In this document: one piece after another, positions 15,864 to 23,839 of the stretch
How positions within the stretch are numbered: position 1 is the stretch's first letter
How the letters are laid out: each line of letters opens with the position of its first letter
Assembly: GCA_032249615.1 (NCBI GenBank)
Contig: JAVVHH010000047.1
Span: forward strand, 1-25,069
Origin: JAVVHH01 sp032249615
GTDB taxonomy: Bacteria > Pseudomonadota > Alphaproteobacteria > Acetobacterales > Acetobacteraceae
Direction of reading: 5' to 3'
DNA: 25,069 nucleotides
Made by a program: the position numbers and the translations under genes
The notes under the pieces: model-generated
Databases searched by the model: none
Seen by the model: the letters and a program-made list of their open reading frames with translations, nothing else
What the model was told of the DNA's origin: nothing

Positions 15864-16703
15864 ATGTCACGGCCCATGGAGAGCTTGGGACGCGCGTCCG
15901 GCCGTCTTGCTGGCGAGGCGGACGAGCCCTTGCTCGAGGTCGCCGACGTCGCCGTCCGGTTCGGTGGCATCCGCGCGTTGGCTGGCGTGTCGTTCCGTGT
16001 GGCGGCCGGGCAGATCTGCGGGCTGATCGGCCCCAACGGCTCCGGCAAGACCACCCTGTTCAACTGCATCAGCGGCATCTACCGCCCGAACGAGGGCGAG
16101 ATCCGGCTGACCGGCAAGTCGCTCCGCAGCGTCAGCAAGCACAGCATCGTCGACCGCGGGATCGGGCGGACCTTCCAGAACGTGGCGCTGTTCCGCTCCA
16201 TGACGGTCCGCGACAACATGCTCGCCGGCGCCCACCACCTCGGGCGCTCCGGTTTCATCTCCAATGCCCTGCGACTGCCGCGGGCGCTGCAGGAGGAACG
16301 CGCGGCGCGCGAGCACCTGGAAACGCTGCTCGACTTCCTCGACCTGCGCAGCGTTGCCGATATCGAGGTTTCGTCGCTGCCCTTCGGCACGCAGAAGCGG
16401 GTGGAGATGGCGCGCGCGCTGATCGGCCGGCCCAAGCTCCTGCTGCTCGACGAGCCCGCGGGCGGACTGAACCACAGCGAGGTGGACGAGTTGGCCGGCC
16501 TGATCCGGCATGTCCGCGATCAGCTTCAGACGAGCGTGCTCTTGGTCGAACACCACATGAACCTCGTCATGCGGGTATCCGACAAGGTCGTGGCGCTCGA
16601 ACTCGGCCGCAAGATCGCCGACGGCCTGCCCGCGGACGTGCAGAACGACCCCGACGTCATTCGCGCTTATCTTGGGGAGCCCGTGCATGCCGCACCTGCT
16701 TGA
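15864..16703 (+). CDS. branched-chain amino acid-type ABC transporter ATP-binding protein (LivG-like)
   Basis: A 279-residue ATPase. Walker A GPNGSGKTT is at 56-64, the Q-loop in RTFQNVALF (102-110), the signature is LPFGTQK (172-178, the LivG variant) and Walker B LLLLDEP (192-198), with the switch histidine in LLVEHHM. The C-terminal BCA_ABC_TP_C-like tail (DPDVIRAYLGEP) is present. The ATG at 15864 gives about 22 residues before the conserved fold; ATG at 15876 is possible. It is the first gene of a five-gene importer (ATPase, ATPase, permease, permease, binding protein). A 121-base gap separates it from the deaminase; I see no convincing terminator there, so read-through from the purine operon is possible. 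Confidence 0.92.
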   Translation: MSRPMESLGRASGRLAGEADEPLLEVADVAVRFGGIRALAGVSFRVAAGQICGLIGPNGSGKTTLFNCISGIYRPNEGEIRLTGKSLRSVSKHSIVDRGIGRTFQNVALFRSMTVRDNMLAGAHHLGRSGFISNALRLPRALQEERAAREHLETLLDFLDLRSVADIEVSSLPFGTQKRVEMARALIGRPKLLLLDEPAGGLNHSEVDELAGLIRHVRDQLQTSVLLVEHHMNLVMRVSDKVVALELGRKIADGLPADVQNDPDVIRAYLGEPVHAAPA

Positions 16704-17397
16704 GGTGGTCGGCCTGCACGCCCGCTACGGGGATGTGCGGGTGCTGCACGGGATCGACTTCCATGTCGAACAGGGCGGCCTGACCGCGCTGCTGGGCGCC
16801 AACGGCGCGGGCAAGACGACAACGCTGCGCGCGCTCTCCGGCATGATCCGGACCGAGGGCAGCATCACCCTGGCGGGGAGCAAGCTCGATGGGCTGCGGC
16901 CAGAGGAGGTCGCGCGGCAGGGCGTCGCGCACGTGCCGGATGGCCGCGGCACGATCCTCGAGCTGAGCGTCGACGAGAACCTCCAGCTCGGGGCGTACAC
17001 GCGCACCAAGGCAGAGGCGGCGGCCGACCGGGAGCGCGTGTTCGACTATTTCCCCAAGCTGCGCCAGCGCAACAAGCAACAGGCCGGAACGCTATCGGGC
17101 GGCGAGCAGCAGATGCTCGCGATCGGCCGCGCCCTGATGCTGCGACCGCGCCTCCTGCTGCTCGACGAACCTTCCTTCGGCCTCGCGCCGCTCATCATCC
17201 GGGAGATCTTCGACATCATGCGGCGCATTCGCGACCAGGATGGGGTCAGCATCTTGCTGGTCGAGCAGAATGCCAGCCTCGCGCTCGACCTCGCCGACCA
17301 GGCCTGCTTGCTGGAAACCGGCCGGATCGTCGCCAGCGGCCCGGCCAGCGACATCGCCCAGGACGAATCCGTCCGCCGCTCCTATTTGGGATACTGA
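16687..17397 (+). CDS. branched-chain amino acid-type ABC transporter ATP-binding protein (LivF-like)
   Basis: A 236-residue ATPase of LivF size. Walker A GANGAGKTT is at 37-45, LSGGEQQ at 136-142, Walker B LLLLDEP at 156-162 followed by SFGLAPLI, a LivF hallmark, and the switch histidine position reads VEQN as usual in LivF. The ATG at 16687 has GGAG seven bases upstream and overlaps the preceding gene by 17 bases; a TTG at 16672 would add five residues but has no ribosome site. Pairs with the LivG-like ATPase to drive the importer. Confidence 0.93.
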   Translation: MPHLLEVVGLHARYGDVRVLHGIDFHVEQGGLTALLGANGAGKTTTLRALSGMIRTEGSITLAGSKLDGLRPEEVARQGVAHVPDGRGTILELSVDENLQLGAYTRTKAEAAADRERVFDYFPKLRQRNKQQAGTLSGGEQQMLAIGRALMLRPRLLLLDEPSFGLAPLIIREIFDIMRRIRDQDGVSILLVEQNASLALDLADQACLLETGRIVASGPASDIAQDESVRRSYLGY

Positions 17398-17401
17398 GAC
17401 G

Positions 17402-18271
17402 GTGGACGGCTTCCTGCACCAGCTACTGGCCGGCATCGCCTCGGGCGGGATCTACGCCAGCGTCGCGCTCGCGCTGGTGATGATCTTCCAGGCGACGCAT
17501 CACGTGAATTTCGCCCAGGGCGAGATGGCGATGTTCTCCACCTACATCGCGCTCGTGCTCATCCAGGCGGGCGTGCCCTACTGGGTGGCGTTCGCGATCA
17601 CGGTGGCCGTGTCGTTCGTCATGGGTGCCGTGATCCAGCGCGTGCTGCTCACTCCGCTCGCGGGGTCGCCGGTGCTGGCCAGCGTCGGCGTGTTCATCGG
17701 CCTGCTGCTGATCTTCAACAGCGCCGCGGGATGGCTGTTCGGCTACACGCTGAAGCAGTTTCCGACGCCGTTCGACGGTCCGCCGGTGATGGGCGGCTTC
17801 GTAACGCCGCACGACCTCGGCGCGTTCGTCGTGACCCTCGTGGTCCTGACGGCCGTGTGGGCGTTTTTCCGGTTCACCACGCTCGGGCTCGCGATGCGCG
17901 CCGCGGCCTACAATCCGTCTTCCAGCCGGCTCATGGGCATTCGCGTCGGCGCCATGCTGGCGCTCGGCTGGGGGCTGGCCGCCTCCATCGGCGCGATCGC
18001 CGGCATGATGGTGGCGCCGGTGGTGTTCCTCGACCCCAACATGATGTCGGGCGTGCTGCTCTACGCGTTCGCCGGCGCGCTGCTGGGCGGAATCGCCAAC
18101 CCGCTCGGGGCGGTGGTTGGCGGTTTCGCGATCGGGATCATCGAGAACCTCGCCGGCGCCTACCTCGTCGGCAACGAGCTCAAGCTGACGCTGGCGTTGG
18201 TCATCATCGTCGCCGTCCTCATGGTCAAACCCGCCGGCATCTTCGGCCGCACCATCGTGAGCCGCGTCTGA
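17402..18271 (+). CDS. branched-chain amino acid-type ABC transporter permease (LivH-like)
   Basis: A 289-residue membrane protein with about eight hydrophobic segments. The N-terminal LLAGIASGGIYASVALALVMIF and HHVNFAQGEMAMFSTY mark the LivH permease family, and the C-terminal AFAGALLGGIANPLGAVVGGFAIGI is its second signature. The start is GTG at 17402, four bases after the stop of the LivF-like gene; no ATG gives the full first membrane segment. The stop overlaps the next ATG by one base (TGATG). Substrate specificity cannot be read from permease sequence. Confidence 0.93.
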   Translation: MDGFLHQLLAGIASGGIYASVALALVMIFQATHHVNFAQGEMAMFSTYIALVLIQAGVPYWVAFAITVAVSFVMGAVIQRVLLTPLAGSPVLASVGVFIGLLLIFNSAAGWLFGYTLKQFPTPFDGPPVMGGFVTPHDLGAFVVTLVVLTAVWAFFRFTTLGLAMRAAAYNPSSSRLMGIRVGAMLALGWGLAASIGAIAGMMVAPVVFLDPNMMSGVLLYAFAGALLGGIANPLGAVVGGFAIGIIENLAGAYLVGNELKLTLALVIIVAVLMVKPAGIFGRTIVSRV

Positions 18272-19218
18272 TGCGTGACACCCTGATCGGCCTTGTCGTC
18301 GTCATCATCGCGGTCTCGCTGGCTTTCGTGGCGAGCGACTACCGCCTGTTCCAGCTCACCACCGTCGCGATCTACGCCATCGCCATCCTCGGCCTGGCTC
18401 TGGTGACCGGTTACAACGGCCAGATCTCCCTCGGCCACGGCGCCTTCTACGCCGTCGGCGCCTACGTCACGGCGATCCTGACCTCGATGTACGACGTGCC
18501 CTACTGGGCAACGCTGCCGGTCTCGGCCGTGGTTTGCGCGGCGATCGGCTTCCTGGTCGGTCTGCCGGCGTTGCGGCTCGGCGGGCTCTATCTCGCGCTC
18601 ACCACCTTCGCGCTCGCGGTCGCCACGCCGCAACTGCTGAAGCATAAAGCGCTCGAGCACTGGACGGGGGGCGTGCAGGGCATCGTGGTGGACAAACCCG
18701 ACGCGCCGTTCGGCCTGCCGATCAACGCCGATCAATGGGTCTACCTGTTCTCCATCGCCGTGGCCGCGGTGCTGTTCGCGCTGGCGGGCAACCTCGTCCG
18801 GGGCCGGATCGGCCGGGCCATGCGGGCCGTGCGCGACAACGCGTTGGCCGCCGAGGCCACGGGCATCGATGTCGCCCTGTTCAAGACGCGCACCTTTGCC
18901 GTGAGCGCGCTGGTCACCGGCATTGCCGGATCGCTGAGCGCCATCGTGGTGGGCTTCGTCTCGCCGGACAGCTTCACCGTGTTCCTGTCCATCACGCTGT
19001 TCACCGGGCTGGTGGTCGGCGGCGCCGCGACGATCGCCGGGCCGATCTTCGGCGCGATGTTCATCACTTTCCTCCCCAACCTCGCCGAGCAGGTGTCGAA
19101 AGCCGCGCCCGGCGTGATCTACGGCGTCCTCTTGATCGCCTTCATGTTCCTGCTGCCGGCCGGGGTCGCGGGTGGCTTGAACAGGCTGCACCGACGCCGT
19201 CCGGCCCCGCAACCATAA
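18271..19218 (+). CDS. branched-chain amino acid-type ABC transporter permease (LivM-like)
   Basis: A 315-residue membrane protein with about nine to ten hydrophobic segments and the LivM motif ALVTGYNGQISLGHGAFYAVGAY near residues 43-65. The RGRIGRAMRAVRDNALAAEATGID loop, which contacts the ATPase, is present. It ends with a basic tail (RLHRRRPAPQP). ATG at 18271 overlaps the LivH-like stop. The binding-protein gene follows after 18 bases carrying a strong ribosome site. Confidence 0.93.
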   Translation: MRDTLIGLVVVIIAVSLAFVASDYRLFQLTTVAIYAIAILGLALVTGYNGQISLGHGAFYAVGAYVTAILTSMYDVPYWATLPVSAVVCAAIGFLVGLPALRLGGLYLALTTFALAVATPQLLKHKALEHWTGGVQGIVVDKPDAPFGLPINADQWVYLFSIAVAAVLFALAGNLVRGRIGRAMRAVRDNALAAEATGIDVALFKTRTFAVSALVTGIAGSLSAIVVGFVSPDSFTVFLSITLFTGLVVGGAATIAGPIFGAMFITFLPNLAEQVSKAAPGVIYGVLLIAFMFLLPAGVAGGLNRLHRRRPAPQP

Positions 19219-19236
19219 CTCAACAGGAGGACATCC

Positions 19237-20451
19237 ATGTTCCGCCGCACACTTCTGACCACCGCCGGTGCCGCGCTTGCCGCTCCCGCGCTGCTTCGCA
19301 GCGCTTGGGCCGCCGACATGCCCGGCGTCACGAAAGACGAGATCAAGATCGGCAATACCGATGCGTATAGCGGCCCGGCCTCGGCGTATGGCGCCATCGG
19401 GCGGGGCCATGTCGCCTTTTTCAAGCGGCTGAACGATCAGGGCGGCATTGGGGGCCGCAAGATCAATTTCATCACCTATGACGACGGCTACTCGCCCCCG
19501 AAGACGGTCGAACAGACCCGCCGCCTAGTCGAGCAAGATGGGGTCGCGTTCACGTTCAACGCGCTGGGCACGCCTACTCAGAGCGCCGTCCACCGCTACA
19601 TGAACCAGAAGAAAGTGCCGCAGGTCTTCGTGTCGAGCGGGGCCGATAAATGGTCGCAGACTAAGGAGTTCCCGTGGACGATCGGGTGGCAACCGAGCTA
19701 CCGGACCGAGGGCCAGATCTACGCCAAGTACATTCTTGCGAACAAGCCGGACGGCAAGATCGCGGTGCTGTTCCAGAACGACGATTTCGGCAAGGATTAC
19801 CTCATCGGCCTGAAGGATGGCCTGGGCGACAAGTTCGACAAGATGGTCATCAACCAGTCTAGCTACGAGGTCACGGACCCGACCATCGATAGCCAGGCGG
19901 TCGCGATGAAGTCCTCCGGCGCGGACGTCCTGGTCAGCGCGGCGACGCCAAAATTCGCCGCGCAGATCATCCGCAAGATCTACGAGCTGGACTGGAAGCC
20001 GCTGCACCTGCTCACCGACGTGTCGATCTCCGTCAACGCGGTGATCAATCCAGCTGGTCCGGAGCGCGCCACCGGGCTGATCGCGGCCTCCTACTACAAG
20101 GACAACTCGGACCCGCAGTGGAAAGACGATCCCGGCATGAACGAGTGGCGGGACTTCATGAAGCAGTACCTGCCCGACGCCGAACTGTCGGATTCCAACT
20201 ATGTTTTCGCGTACGGCGTCGCGACAACGTGCGTGCAAATGCTCAAGCAGTGCGGGGCGGATCTCTCGCGCGAGAACATCATGGCGCAGGCCAAAAACCT
20301 GGAGAGGCATCAACCGCCAACCTTGATCCCGGGCTGCTACGTCAGCACCGGCCCGACCAACGCGCACCCGATCCGGCACATGCAGTTGCAGCGCTGGAAC
20401 GGGAAGCGTTGGGAGCTGTTCGGCGACGTGATCGAGGGCGCCGGGGCCTAA
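19237..20451 (+). CDS. branched-chain amino acid-type ABC transporter substrate-binding protein
   Basis: A 404-residue periplasmic binding protein (Peripla_BP_6, LivK/UrtA-like). FRRTLLTTAGAALAAP then SAWA-AD is a probable twin-arginine signal peptide, cleaved after about residue 25. The mature protein starts KDEIKIGNTDAYSGPASAYG, the usual ligand-loop region. An AGGAGG ribosome site stands six bases before the ATG, the strongest in the cluster, as expected for a binding protein needed in excess. Last gene of the importer operon and placed after the permeases rather than before. Ligand unknown; clustering with purine genes makes a purine breakdown product or another nitrogen compound possible. 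Relatives bind amino acids, amides or urea. Confidence 0.92.
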   Translation: MFRRTLLTTAGAALAAPALLRSAWAADMPGVTKDEIKIGNTDAYSGPASAYGAIGRGHVAFFKRLNDQGGIGGRKINFITYDDGYSPPKTVEQTRRLVEQDGVAFTFNALGTPTQSAVHRYMNQKKVPQVFVSSGADKWSQTKEFPWTIGWQPSYRTEGQIYAKYILANKPDGKIAVLFQNDDFGKDYLIGLKDGLGDKFDKMVINQSSYEVTDPTIDSQAVAMKSSGADVLVSAATPKFAAQIIRKIYELDWKPLHLLTDVSISVNAVINPAGPERATGLIAASYYKDNSDPQWKDDPGMNEWRDFMKQYLPDAELSDSNYVFAYGVATTCVQMLKQCGADLSRENIMAQAKNLERHQPPTLIPGCYVSTGPTNAHPIRHMQLQRWNGKRWELFGDVIEGAGA

Positions 20452-20473
20452 CCGGCACCACGCGCTCGGTATC

Positions 20474-20508
20474 GCCATCCACCCTCCCGATGTAAGAGGG
20501 TGGATGGC
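20474..20508. terminator. perfect 13-bp hairpin at the end of the importer operon, covering the TetR start
   Basis: GCCATCCACCCTC (20474-20486) and its exact complement (20496-20508) flank a 9-base loop, 22 bases after the stop of the binding-protein gene. The position suits a transcription terminator, but no T-run follows on either strand. The right arm holds the GAGGG ribosome-site candidate and the ATG (20504) of the tetR-type gene, so in RNA it would hide translation initiation. It may also be an operator. Confidence 0.6.
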
Positions 20509-21112
20509 ACGCGAGCAGTATCATCACGGCAACCTGCGGGAAGCGCTGATCGAGGCGGCGCTTGGCCTGATTGCCAAGCGGGGCATCAGCGGCTTCGCCG
20601 TGGCCGAACTCGCGCGCGCCGTGGGTGTCAGCGCGGCGGCGCCCTACCGGCACTTCCGCGATCGCGACGCGGTGCTGGCCGAGGTCTCGCGGCGCGGTTT
20701 CGAGGCATTGGAGGGCGACATGCGCGCCGCCGTCGCCGCCCGCCCGGCCGACCCCGTAGCCGCGCTCGAAGCCTGTGCGCAAGCCCACCTCGCCTTCGCC
20801 GGCCGAGAGAGCCCGGTCTATGGCGCGATGTTCGACCCGCACTTCCCAATTGCCGCACATCCAGAGCTCGCGCGCGCCAGGGACGGCGCGATGACGGTTC
20901 TGCGCGGCGCGGCGCAAGCTGCCTGCGACCGCAGCCGCGCCCCGGGACGGCCTCCCGCGCTGATGGTGACGCTGCACGTCTGGGCGCTGACCCATGGCAT
21001 CGCATCGCTCTACCTCGGGCGCAGCGGGGCGGGACAGCTGCCGATGGCGCCGAAAGATCTGCTCGAGGCCGGCCTCCTGGTCTATCTGCAATCGCTGCGC
21101 CTCGCCGATTGA
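20504..21112 (+). CDS. TetR/AcrR family transcriptional regulator
   Basis: A 202-residue regulator. The N-terminal YHHGNLREALIEAALGLIAKRG and the helix-turn-helix at about 34-53 (VAELARAVGVSAAAPYRHFRDRD) are classical TetR. The C-terminal ligand domain contains TLHVWALTHGIASLYLG, a WALTHG form of the WHG motif of the TetR_C_33 group. The ATG at 20504 lies only three bases after GAGGG and inside the right arm of a strong hairpin, so expression of this gene is probably restrained or conditional. No in-frame start exists nearby upstream. It may regulate the importer operon, itself or the next gene. Confidence 0.9.
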   Translation: MAREQYHHGNLREALIEAALGLIAKRGISGFAVAELARAVGVSAAAPYRHFRDRDAVLAEVSRRGFEALEGDMRAAVAARPADPVAALEACAQAHLAFAGRESPVYGAMFDPHFPIAAHPELARARDGAMTVLRGAAQAACDRSRAPGRPPALMVTLHVWALTHGIASLYLGRSGAGQLPMAPKDLLEAGLLVYLQSLRLAD

Positions 21113-21136
21113 CAACGGCGTCCCGGCCTCCCATTG

Positions 21137-21153
21137 TGTAAATAAGACTTACA
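21137..21153. promoter_or_regulatory. operator-like palindrome upstream of the DUF2852 gene
   Basis: TGTAA and TTACA are spaced by seven bases, and one further inner pair also matches, giving six of eight symmetric pairs over 17 bp in an AT-rich patch of GC-rich DNA. It lies 17 bases before the GTG start at 21170, where a TetR-type repressor could block transcription. A TTGACA overlaps the tetR stop (21109-21114), but no good -10 sits at the right distance. Confidence 0.35.
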
Positions 21154-21169
21154 TACTTCGGAGGCGGTG

Positions 21170-21589
21170 GTGATCAGCAAAATCGACGAGTTCGGCAAGG
21201 TAGGCTGGATCACGGCAGTGGTGGCGGCGTTCTGGCTGGCGTGGCCGGTCGGCCTCGCGCTGCTGGCGTTCCTGGCCGGCAGCGGCCGGCTTCGTGAAAT
21301 GCGCAATACGGCGCCGGGCACCTGGTTCAACCTCGGCAGCGGCGGGACCACCGACGGGCGGTGGAATGCGGGCTGGACGGGCCGCAGCCGCGCGCAGGCG
21401 GCCTCGTCGGGCAACAAGGCGTTCGATGATTACCGGGATGAGACGCTGCGCCGCTTAGAGGATGAGGAGCGCGAGTTCCAAGCCTTCCTCGACCGCCTCC
21501 GCAAGGCGCGCGACAAGTCGGAATTCGACGCCTTCATGGCAGACCGCCGTAGCCGCACCCAATCGCACGACGTCGCCGAACACGTCTGA
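21170..21589 (+). CDS. DUF2852 domain-containing membrane protein
   Basis: A 139-residue protein with one clear membrane segment (residues 12-36, WITAVVAAFWLAWPVGLALLAF), a glycine- and tryptophan-rich middle and a charged helical C-terminus. GNKAFDDYRDETLRRLEDEEREF and FLDRLRKARDKSEFDAFMADRR match the conserved core of DUF2852, a family of unknown function common in alphaproteobacteria. Two GTG codons occur in tandem (21167 and 21170). I prefer the second because GGAGG is five bases before it and only two bases before the first. The gene follows the TetR gene after a short gap with an operator-like palindrome and ends before a strong convergent terminator. Confidence 0.87.
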   Translation: MISKIDEFGKVGWITAVVAAFWLAWPVGLALLAFLAGSGRLREMRNTAPGTWFNLGSGGTTDGRWNAGWTGRSRAQAASSGNKAFDDYRDETLRRLEDEEREFQAFLDRLRKARDKSEFDAFMADRRSRTQSHDVAEHV

Positions 21590-21593
21590 GAAT

Positions 21594-21620
21594 GAGCGGG
21601 GCGGCCAAACCGCCCCGCTC
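21594..21620. terminator. bidirectional terminator hairpin between convergent genes
   Basis: GAGCGGGGCGG and its exact complement form an 11-bp, nearly all-GC stem with a CCAAA loop, four bases after the DUF2852 stop and eight bases from the stop of the convergent solute-binding protein gene. No T-run follows on either strand, but the position between convergent genes strongly suggests termination or 3'-end protection of both transcripts. Confidence 0.75.
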
Positions 21621-21628
21621 CTACCCGT

Positions 21629-23215
21629 TTACTTGACCATAACGTAGCGTAGCGGGAACGAGTCGTCGGCCGGCTGAACCAGGTCGATGCTCGACTTCGT
21701 CGCCCACACCAGCACCTGCTGATGCAGCGGGATCGTGGCCACGTCGTCCTTGGCGATCTGCGAGGCCTCGTTGATCTCCTCCTGCCGCTTGGCCTTGTCC
21801 GTCTCGACGGCCGCCTTGTCGAGCAGCTCGTCGAACTTCGCGTTGCTCCAACCGCCGTCGTTGAACACGCCACGCGTGCCGTTCCGCGACCCCAGGAGGT
21901 TGTAGAGCGAGTTCCACGCGTCGTAGGTGTTCGGCGTCCAGCCCAGCATGTAGAAGCTGGTGTGGTAGTCCGGATTGCTGATCTCGGCGAAGTATTTGAG
22001 TCGGGTCTGGGCGTTGAGCGTGACCTTTACGCCGATGCGCGCCAGCATCGCCGTGACCGCCTGACAGATCGCCTCGTCGTTGACGTAGCGGTCGTTTGGG
22101 CAGTCGAGCGTCACGCCGAAGCCGTTGGGGTATCCGGCCTCCGCCAGCAGCTTCTTGGCCCCGTCCGGATCGTAGGGGTAGCGCACGTCCTGCTTCTCCT
22201 CGTACGCGCCCACGCCGGGTCCATACATCAGGCCGGTCGGGTGCGACTGGTTGCGCATGACGCGCTGATGGATCGCGTTGATGTCGATCGCCTCATAGAA
22301 GGCCTGCCGCACCCGCTTGTCCTGGAACGGGTTCTTGCCCTTCACGTCCGACTTCAACAGCTCCGGCCGAGACACGTCGAAGCCGAGGAACACCGTCCGC
22401 AACTCGGGCGCCATCCATAGCTTGATTCCCGGCGCCTTCTCCAAGCGCGCGATGTCCTGCGGCGGCACGGTATAGATCATGTCGACGTCGCCCGAGAGCA
22501 GCGCCGCGACCCGGGTGGCGGCATTGGCGATGACGTTGAACGTCACCTCTGTCGCGTTGCCCGGCATCTTGTCCCACCAGGCCGGGTTGGCATGCATGGT
22601 CGTGCGCCGGTCCGGCTCGCGGATGTCGAGGATGTAGGGGCCGGTGCCGTTCGCGTGCCGCGTAGCGTAGTTCTCGCCAGCCTTGGTCAAGTCGACCGGC
22701 TGCGCCGAATCATGGGCCTCGCACCACGCCTTGGACATGATGACCCAGCTGGTGATCTCCTCGACGAAGATCGGGTCCGGCACCTTGGTGGTGACCTCGA
22801 CGGTGAAGTCGTCGATCTTCTTCATCTCCTTGACGGCCTGGAAGTAGGCATTGATCTGGCTGCCCGGACCGGACGCCCGTTTCCAGCTGAAGATCACGTC
22901 GTCGGCGGTAAAGTCCTGCCCTTCCTGAAACTTCACCCCGTGTCGGAGATGGAACACCCAGGTCGTCGGGTTCGGCGTTTCCCAGCTCTCGGCCAGAGCC
23001 GGTTCGACCTTGAGTTCGCGATCCCGCCGGACGAGCGGGTCATAGAAATTCTGCGTGAAGGTCAGCAGGAAGGTTTCGCTGCGCGTGTAGGGGTCCATTG
23101 AGTTCGCGTCGCCATCGTTGGCGAAGGTGAACTTGGCCGCCTGCGTCGCGCCGACGCTGCCGAGCAGCATGGCCGCGACCACCGCGAATTTCGTAAATGT
23201 TTTGAACGTTCTCAC
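21629..23215 (-). CDS. ABC transporter substrate-binding protein, family 5 (peptide/opine type)
   Basis: A 528-residue periplasmic binding protein of SBP family 5 (DppA/OppA-like). The N-terminus RTFKTFTKFAVVAAMLLGSVGATQAAKF is a Sec signal peptide with cleavage near residue 26. The motif region PALAESWETPNPTTWVFHLRHGVKFQEGQDFTADDV is the family's classical signature. Later features such as YPYDPDGAKKLLAEAGYPNGF are also standard. GTG at 23215 has GAGG five bases upstream and gives a proper signal peptide; the frame stays open to 23629 only inside the atpF region. No permease or ATPase of this class is present in the window and the next gene downstream is convergent, so it is either an orphan or served by a transporter elsewhere. 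Ligand unknown. Confidence 0.92.
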   Translation of the reverse strand: MRTFKTFTKFAVVAAMLLGSVGATQAAKFTFANDGDANSMDPYTRSETFLLTFTQNFYDPLVRRDRELKVEPALAESWETPNPTTWVFHLRHGVKFQEGQDFTADDVIFSWKRASGPGSQINAYFQAVKEMKKIDDFTVEVTTKVPDPIFVEEITSWVIMSKAWCEAHDSAQPVDLTKAGENYATRHANGTGPYILDIREPDRRTTMHANPAWWDKMPGNATEVTFNVIANAATRVAALLSGDVDMIYTVPPQDIARLEKAPGIKLWMAPELRTVFLGFDVSRPELLKSDVKGKNPFQDKRVRQAFYEAIDINAIHQRVMRNQSHPTGLMYGPGVGAYEEKQDVRYPYDPDGAKKLLAEAGYPNGFGVTLDCPNDRYVNDEAICQAVTAMLARIGVKVTLNAQTRLKYFAEISNPDYHTSFYMLGWTPNTYDAWNSLYNLLGSRNGTRGVFNDGGWSNAKFDELLDKAAVETDKAKRQEEINEASQIAKDDVATIPLHQQVLVWATKSSIDLVQPADDSFPLRYVMVK

Positions 23216-23275
23216 GAGGGCCTCACGATAGTGATGGGACCACAGTAGTTGATGTTGACCGGGGTGCAAACGAAA

Positions 23276-23297
23276 AGGGCAGCCCTGCGGCTGCCCT
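23276..23297 (-). terminator. intrinsic terminator of the F0 ATP synthase operon
   Basis: On the minus strand AGGGCAGCC, a GCAG loop and GGCTGCCCT form a 9-bp stem followed by TTTTCGTTT, 24 bases past the atpF stop. GC stem plus T-run is a classical rho-independent terminator. It closes the atp operon before the solute-binding protein gene, whose promoter must lie between here and 23215. Confidence 0.85.
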
Positions 23298-23321
23298 CGT
23301 CCGGTGATTGCAAAAGCCGGT

Positions 23322-23837
23322 TCAGGCGGCGCGGCGGCTCGCCAGTGCGGCCGGTAAGCCGCTGATGGCCCGGTTGATGATCTCAGAATCCTGTTCGGCA
23401 TCAAAGCCGTCCCGGATGACTTGCTCGGCTGCCCGGGCGGCGATGTCGGCCGCGGCCTGCCGCACCTCGCCGATCGCGGCTTTCTCGGCGGCGCCGATGC
23501 GATCCATTGCCATGCGTTCCCGGCGCTTCGCGGCGTCGGCAGCCTCCTTGCGCGCCGCTTCGGCGACGTTGGCCGCCTCGATCCGTGCGTTGTCCAGCAT
23601 GGCCTGCACGTCCTTGCTGGCCTGCTCACGCTGCGATTGAGCGTCCCGCAACATGGCCTCGGCCTCGGTCCGCAGGCGCGAGGCCTCGTCGAGCTCCGCC
23701 CGGATCTTGGCGGCCCGACTGTCCAGCAGCCCGGTGATCGCCGCCCAGATCTTGCGGCCGAAGATCGCGTAGAAAATGAAGAAGGCGAGGCCGATCCAGG
23801 TGCGCGGATTGCCGAAGAACGTCTCGTGGTGTTCCAT
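23322..23837 (-). CDS. atpF: F0F1 ATP synthase subunit b
   Basis: A 171-residue subunit b of the peripheral stalk that holds F1 against F0. One membrane segment lies near residues 14-32 (WIGLAFFIFYAIFGRKIW), followed by a long alanine-, arginine- and glutamate-rich amphipathic helix (about 35-150) that forms the stalk coiled coil. ATG at 23837 has GGAG six bases upstream and follows the b' stop by two bases, so the two stalk proteins are coupled. Last gene of the operon; a terminator follows. In alphaproteobacteria the delta, alpha, gamma, beta and epsilon genes form a separate operon, consistent with the stop here. Confidence 0.95.
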   Translation of the reverse strand: MEHHETFFGNPRTWIGLAFFIFYAIFGRKIWAAITGLLDSRAAKIRAELDEASRLRTEAEAMLRDAQSQREQASKDVQAMLDNARIEAANVAEAARKEAADAAKRRERMAMDRIGAAEKAAIGEVRQAAADIAARAAEQVIRDGFDAEQDSEIINRAISGLPAALASRRAA

Positions 23838-23839
23838 GG

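Noticed and set aside
18160..19410. 416-codon minus-strand frame opposite the LivM-like permease
   Set aside because: Shadow frame, highly charged and repetitive, opposite a clear membrane protein gene.
23216..23629. N-terminal extension of the family 5 binding protein into the atpF region
   Set aside because: It would run antiparallel in reading terms through the terminator and over atpF in another frame; the GTG at 23215 yields a proper signal peptide with a ribosome site.
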